Shown here: positions 59,181 through 64,000 of the stretch, one piece after another
How positions within the stretch are numbered: the stretch's first letter is position 1
How the letters are laid out: each line of letters begins with the position of its first letter
NCBI GenBank assembly: GCA_029747015.1
Contig: JAKOGI010001246.1
Coordinates: forward strand, 182,501-246,500
Origin: Carnegiea gigantea
Lineage: Eukaryota; Streptophyta; Magnoliopsida; Caryophyllales; Cactaceae
Reading direction: 5' to 3'
DNA: 64,000 nt
The notes under the pieces: generated by a model
The model's database searches: none
The model's input: only the letters and a program-made list of their open reading frames with translations
Told to the model about the DNA's origin: nothing
Made by a program: the position numbers and the translations under genes

Positions 59181-59437
59181 TCCAATGATATTATGCCAAT
59201 AATGTAATTGTGTTAGCCAAGTGGAATTGAGTCTAATTTTGGTAAATCTAAGCCATGGGATGATGATACACTTGCACACGAGCATTGGGATGGATTCAAA
59301 ACCTTAATGTTCAATGGGGTGAAAAATTAGTGCTCTGATGTCATTTAGGAGGTAGAGGGCTTTGAAGTACATTCTGTGTATGTACAGGTCAATAATTGGG
59401 TACATGGATGATTTAGCTGATTAGAACGTGTGCATAT

Positions 59438-60053
59438 TGTAGAAGGTAAAAATTCTGCAACCAATCGAATAGCGCCACGTGTAAAAAAAAATCAGCTAAT
59501 TACAGATTGCCATGTGTCATGTTAGCTTTGGTGGACCCGCTTGGTCAAAATTAAGTTCAGCCAATTAAAAGCCGCCACGTATCATCGATGATGCAGAAAT
59601 TAGTAATTATTTTTCTATATTTAAAAATAAGAAAATAATTATTGGGCCGAGGCCCAAAACTCGGCTCTAACCCTAGCCGACAGAGCATATAAATAGGGGT
59701 CATCTCCCTTCATTTAGATCATTCAGCATCGGCAGAATTCAGAGCTCAGACGGCAAGGAGCATCCAGCTACCAAGCGAGAAAGATCAAGACTTGTAGAGC
59801 TTCAGAAGCCAAAATCAGCCACTTGCAGGTCAAAATCAAGAATAGCCTTCAGAGTTCTTCAACTGATTTTGCATCAGCTGAGATCAAGCATCAAGCCCTC
59901 AAAATACTCAATTCGTTAGGAGATCGAATCAGAGGATCATTTTTATTGTATTAAATTCAGAGATTGTACCTACACTCTATATCAATACAAGATTAAATTT
60001 GTTTATATCAATTTTCTGTCTAGTTTATTTTAGGCCCGAAATTTGTGTTTACA
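59438..60053 (+). repeat. gypsy 5' LTR
   Basis: TGTAGAAGG...GTGTTTACA, 616 bp, TG...CA ends, followed by the primer site. TATAAATA at 59688-59695 with a CATTCAGCATC leader downstream. The 3' LTR is outside the window. Confidence 0.85.
59688..59695 (+). promoter_or_regulatory. LTR TATA box
   Basis: TATAAATA followed by GGGG, in the middle of the LTR. The minus-strand relative has TATAAATAG in the equivalent place of both LTRs. Confidence 0.7.
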
Positions 60054-60059
60054 AATTTT

Positions 60060-60077
60060 TGGCACGCTCGGTGGGAC
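60060..60077 (+). other. gypsy primer binding site
   Basis: TGGCACGCTCGGTGGGAC seven bases after the LTR end; the same site, two changes apart, occurs at 13567-13584. Confidence 0.78.
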
Positions 60078-60135
60078 GTCTCTGCTTCTCATCCCTTTTT
60101 CCAAAATACAAACTTTGCAATCCCCCGAAGATAAC

Positions 60136-62081
60136 ATGGCCCCTAAGAACGCTATCACCCAATCTTCAAGGAAAGTTGTCCGATCTGCATCTCAGGGATC
60201 AACAACTGCTAGTGCTGCATCTGGTGGTGTCATGACTAGAAGTATGAAAAAAGCTACTGTAGAGCAATCAATTGTGGCTGCACCATCACAGTTACACGAG
60301 ATCTAAAACCTCGGCTCCAAGGTATCTGATGGAGTCAATCAAATCGCTTCAAATGTTCTGAAGCAAAAATCTGTTGCTGGCTTCATCATGCCACAAACAT
60401 TTTCACGTGGGATGGACGAACTCCAAACCCACACCAACCCTGCTTTTCAACCCTTCAATTTTGAAGATGATGGTTATCTAGGCAGTGATTCCTCTTTAGC
60501 ATCATCAAAGGGATCACTTTCCTCATATGCTAAAGCTGAATCCTCTGACACTGTCATCATGCCAGTTATGGTGACAGCGGCTACTAATGTCGAAGAACAA
60601 CTAGTAAGTATGAAGGCTACCTTGGATATGCTCTCTAAAGAGAGTGTAGAAAAGGACGCCCAAATCAAACGCCAGAACGATGAGATTGCTGAGCTGATGA
60701 AGAAGTTGGAAAAGAAGTCCTCTGAAGCTTCCAACAAAGGTTCAGGCGCTGAAAACTCTGATAAAGAGTCTAGCCACAGCGAAGGATCTGATGACGAGCG
60801 CAAGACAAGAAAGGACCGCTCCTTAGGCTCAATGTCTGTTGAGCAAATTCAGAGCTTGATAGCAAATGCAGTCAAGGCTCAGTTGGGAGGAGGGTCTCAT
60901 AAGACCCACTTGTACACAAAGCCTTATACGAAGAGGATAGATGCTCTTTGCATGGCCCATAGCTATCAGCCTCCCAAGTTCAACTAGTTTGATGGCAAAG
61001 GCAACGCCAAACAGTATATTGCTCATTTCATTGAGACGTGCAGTAATGCTGGCACAGAGGGGGACCGGCTGGTGAAACAGTTTGTTCGTACTCTAAAAGG
61101 AATTGCATTCGACTGGTATATAGACTTGGAGCCAGAGTCCATTGACAGTTGGGAACAAATGGAGCAGGAGTTCCTGAATCGGTTCTACAGCACCCAATGT
61201 GTTGTTAGCATGATAAAGCTAACAAACACCAGACAATGGAAGGACGAGCCGGTTCTTGATTACATTAATCGCTGGAGGTCCCTAAGTCTTGAGTGCAAGG
61301 ATCGTCTATCAGAAGCTTCAGCCGTTGAAATGTACGCTCAGGGCATGGAGTGGGATTTACTATACGTCTTGTAGATGAGTAAGCCAAAGACCTTTCAGAA
61401 ATTGGCAATGAAAGCTCATGATATGGAGATAATGATCGCAAGTCACCGTGGCAAGTCTTCTTCCTCATCTGACGCTTGAAAGGACAAGGGTGAATTCAAG
61501 AAAAATCCCAAGTCCGCTAAGTCCTCAAACAAAGAAGCCATGGCTGTTCAACTGGGGAGCCGGTTCGAATCTCCGAAAAGCCCAAGTATATGAAAACAAG
61601 AAGGGTGGATTCTCCAAGGATACTGGAAAGAAGCGTCCTACATTGAAGGAACTGCAGGAGAAAAAAATACCCATTCCCTGACTCAGACTTGTCAGAAATG
61701 CTTGATGATCTCCTTGAAAATGGGGTTATCCAACTTCCAGAACCAAAACGACCCGAAGAAGCTGGAACGGTTACCGACCCAAAATATTGTCGGCATCACA
61801 GGGTGGTTAGTCACCCTCTCGAGAAATGCGTTACGCTCAAGGAGCATATTATGCAACTTGCCAGGGATGGGAAGATAATACTGGATTTGGACGATACTGT
61901 TGAGACAAATCATATCTCCACTCAGCTGGAGTGTTCCTCATCACCCTGGAAGCCAAAGCATACTCGACCTCGTGGTAGAGTAAATACTGAATTGGTTTCC
62001 TCCCTTGGAGAGAAATTAATTACAATTCAATTTAGAAGTTTGGAGCCTGTGGTGATTCCAATTGGTTCAAACGGCCCGTGA
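60136..62081 (+). pseudogene. gypsy gag, broken
   Basis: The ATG at 60136 (MAPKNAIT) lies 58 bp after the primer site; the minus-strand relative starts MAMKNVAS. One frame runs to about 61480 through stops at 60304-60306, 60985-60987 and 61372-61374. Features in order: Ser/Thr-rich N-terminus; coiled coil EEQLVSMKATLDMLSKESVE to about 60720; acidic linker; YTKPYTKRIDALCMAHSYQP; gag core TLKGIAFDWYIDLEPESIDS, WEQMEQEFLNRFYS, LDYINRWRSLSLECK, LSEASAVEMYAQGM. Frame changes near 61575 and 61670 lead to LSEMLDDLLENGVIQLPEPK and the knuckle-like CRHHRVVSHPLEKC. Role in the family: particle structural protein. Confidence 0.92.
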
Positions 62082-64000
62082 CAGAGACTGATCCTTTTAT
62101 GGATGTCTCTGATAAAGCTGATTTTGATGAAGAGGGATGGACTCTTGTCACCCGCTGGAGGCCAAGGAAGCCAAGCCTAGTGCAATTGCCGCCTCTCCGC
62201 CGTAGGAAGAGACAAGGAAGAAAGAAGAGCCCTCGTCATTCAAAAGGAAAGAAGAAGTCCAAGAACATCAAAAGGTACGAAATTTTGCCTATTGACCTCC
62301 TTGAGCAACAGCAGCTTGTCCCTGTTACACTCGAAGAGTTTTTCCCAACAAGCTTCTTTGAGAGAGTTACAGTCAACATGACCTTATGTTCTGAGCTTGA
62401 AGAAGACGAAGACGAAGGAAGTGATTGACAAGAGGAGTCCCCTAGAGTAGCTGATATGACCTTGACTGTCTTGGAGGCTTTGCCAGCTCGCATGGGCTGG
62501 GACCAAATCTTTTGTTTACCTGACGAGATGCACCAACATGTTATTACTGCCTTACAACACCCAGAACATTACACTGATAAAATCAAGGATGTGGGAGCAT
62601 CAACAGAAGGCCCTGTTCAATGTGCCTCTTACAACACTGCAGTCACTTTCACTAACGATGATTTGTTGTTGGGATCCAAGCCCCATAATAATCCTTTGTT
62701 TGTGACTGGTTACATTAGGGAGTAGAAAGTCAGGCGCATTCTTGTGGATGGAGGATCAGCCATCAACATCATGCCTAAGTCTACAATGAACGACTTAGGT
62801 ATCATAGTGGAAGAACTGTCTAAGAGCCGAACGATGAATCACGGCTTTAACCTTGAAGGCCAGCGTACAATTGACATGATTCGCGTTGAACTGATAATGA
62901 GAGATTTGGTGACATCCTCCATCTTCCATGTAATCGATGCTAGGACTTCCTATAGGTTGTTACTTGGACGACCATGACTTCATGAGCATGGGGTACTGGC
63001 TTCCACTTTACACCAATGCCTTAAGTACTACTGTGATGGAGAGAAGAAAATAAATGGAGATGTTAAGACATTCACCATAGCTAAGTCTCATTTTGCATAC
63101 GCAGGGTTCTTTGAAGAAGGTGCTGCACCTAAAGAAACCATACGACCAACCATTTCTTCCACAGGCAGAGGTGTCGCAAAGAAGGCCCCTCGAGCAACAA
63201 AAGATGATGCTCCTAAGCAGCAGCTCGAGAAAGAAGCAAGCAAGCAAAGTAGCACCACTTTTTGTGTTGAGCAAGTTGCTAAACAAGCTGCTGCTTCGAC
63301 AGGATCAATGCCACCACTCTTAAGGTACATACCTAGATCTCGCCGTAAAGACGGCGAATCGCCCTTTAGCGAGTGCACAAGCAGAAGCATCGAGACCAAA
63401 ACTACCAAAAAGGATGATGGAGCTAGCATAATTACCCTAAAAAGAAGTGCACCAGTTCCAACACTTAAGATGTGGCAAGCTAAGGTGAGTAGGCCCCCTC
63501 TTTCTGTGTTTGTCATTTCTTTTAAAGAAGGCGATAACTTGCCAAGTGCACGGATTAGGGAGGGATTTGGTCCTAATGCATACAAGCTTATGGAGAGGGC
63601 TGACTACGACTTTCAAAATCCAGCTGCTTGAGAAAAGGTAGTCGAAGCCAAGCCTCACGGCCTTACTGAAACTCAGAGGAAGATTCAAGAGCAGGGAGGT
63701 TCAGTAGCCGTCTCTAAAGTTGGACTGGGTTTTACGCCACCGCAGCCAGTCAGAATCTCTGGGCGATGAAGGGACAAGAAGTTGGTGATTCAACACATCT
63801 CAGCTGAAGAAGTAGAAGTGAGTGACGATGAAAACGCTTCACCCAACCCAAAGCCCTCTGTGTTTAATAAGCTATAATCATCCGCTTCTAAAAAATGTCC
63901 GTCAGTATTCGCCCGTATAGGGAAAGGGAAAGATCACAGATGCTCTGTTTTCAACAGAATCAAAAATGATCCCCGACCAAAGTCTTCAGTTTTTGCCAGA
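62078..64000 (+). pseudogene. gypsy protease and start of pol, broken, runs off the window
   Basis: One frame from 62078 to the end, with stops at 62426-62428, 62723-62725, 62975-62977 and later. RRILVDGGSAINIMPKSTM near 62730 is the retropepsin-like site with DGG in place of DTG/DSG. YRLLLGRP near 62955 and HEHGVLASTLHQCLKY follow, standard after the protease in Tat-type gypsy. 63093-63600 is a Lys/Glu-rich linker. At 63850-64000 the short motif SVF(N/A)(K/R)(L/I) recurs at least three times. RT would lie downstream, outside the window. Confidence 0.88.

Larger units (their letters stand above)
53818..59437 (+). mobile_element. gag-only (TR-GAG-like) LTR retrotransposon, copy 2
   Basis: 5' LTR 53818-55790, tRNA-Asp-like primer site 55797-55814, A-rich leader, gag-like gene 56198-57859, T/G-rich tract and conserved 3' repeats. 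It then meets another element's LTR at 59438, so its own polypurine tract and 3' LTR are missing. Protein, leader, 3' motifs and primer site all match copy 1 at 13864-19629, though the LTR bodies differ. No protease or pol is present. Confidence 0.85.
59438..64000 (+). mobile_element. Ty3/gypsy element (Tat-like), 5' part
   Basis: 5' LTR 59438-60053, primer site, gag and protease, running off the window end. It shares gag text, primer site and LTR ends (TGTAG...TTTACA) with the minus-strand gypsy element at 10440-20176. Multiple stops and at least three frameshifts show it is inactive. Confidence 0.92.

Overview
The window looks like nuclear DNA of a flowering plant, most likely a dicot-type genome rich in retrotransposons. 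It holds Ty1/copia and Ty3/gypsy LTR elements, a Helitron, a hAT transposon, small inverted-repeat elements, long (TA)n/(ATT)n microsatellites and AT-rich filler. I see no intact host gene, tRNA, rRNA or bacterial-type operon. Nearly every coding stretch is a transposon gene with in-frame stops or frameshifts. The species cannot be named from the sequence.

Layout. 1-3718: 3' part of a plus-strand Ty1/copia element (protease, integrase, RT, RNase H, polypurine tract, 3' LTR). 4376-6189: non-autonomous Helitron with a TC 5' end, a terminal hairpin and a CTAG 3' end. About 7750-21300: a decayed minus-strand Ty1/copia element split in two by a minus-strand Ty3/gypsy element (10440-20176, TSD GGGAC on both sides). 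The 5' LTR of that gypsy element is itself split by a gag-only LTR element (13864-19629), so there are three nested levels. 21300-28690: mostly unassigned AT-rich DNA with a recent 796-bp tandem duplication (24621-26210). 28694-34317: a minus-strand hAT transposon with TIRs and an imperfect 8-bp TSD, carrying an inserted element and microsatellites. 35160-36260: minus-strand gypsy gag/protease remnant. 36419-39846: a complete 3.4-kb plus-strand LTR element with 441-bp LTRs, TSD AATTT and no coding capacity. About 40200-43014: a CACTA-like element that seems to carry host exons. 45652-46695: an inverted-repeat element with four internal repeats. 46997-48926: a 1.9-kb island almost purely of ATT/AAT triplets. 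50476-52984: a degenerate plant-mobile-domain/DUF1985-like gene flanked by TTTTAGTGAGC repeat arrays. 53818-59437: a second member of the gag-only LTR family, plus strand. 59438-64000: a plus-strand gypsy element (5' LTR, PBS, gag, protease, start of pol) running off the window; it belongs to the same family as the gypsy element at 10440-20176.

The most interesting system is the gag-only LTR family (13864-19629 minus and 53818-59437 plus). Both copies share a tRNA-Asp-like primer site, an A-rich leader, one gag-like protein (N-terminal FWRY domain, CCHC-type knuckle, acidic middle, C-terminal DKLLRAL segment), a T/G-rich 3' region and a conserved noncoding module with repeated CCTTTGAGGCA units. 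They have no protease, RT or integrase. Such elements would depend on the enzymes of another element, and the conserved 3' module is a candidate packaging or replication signal.
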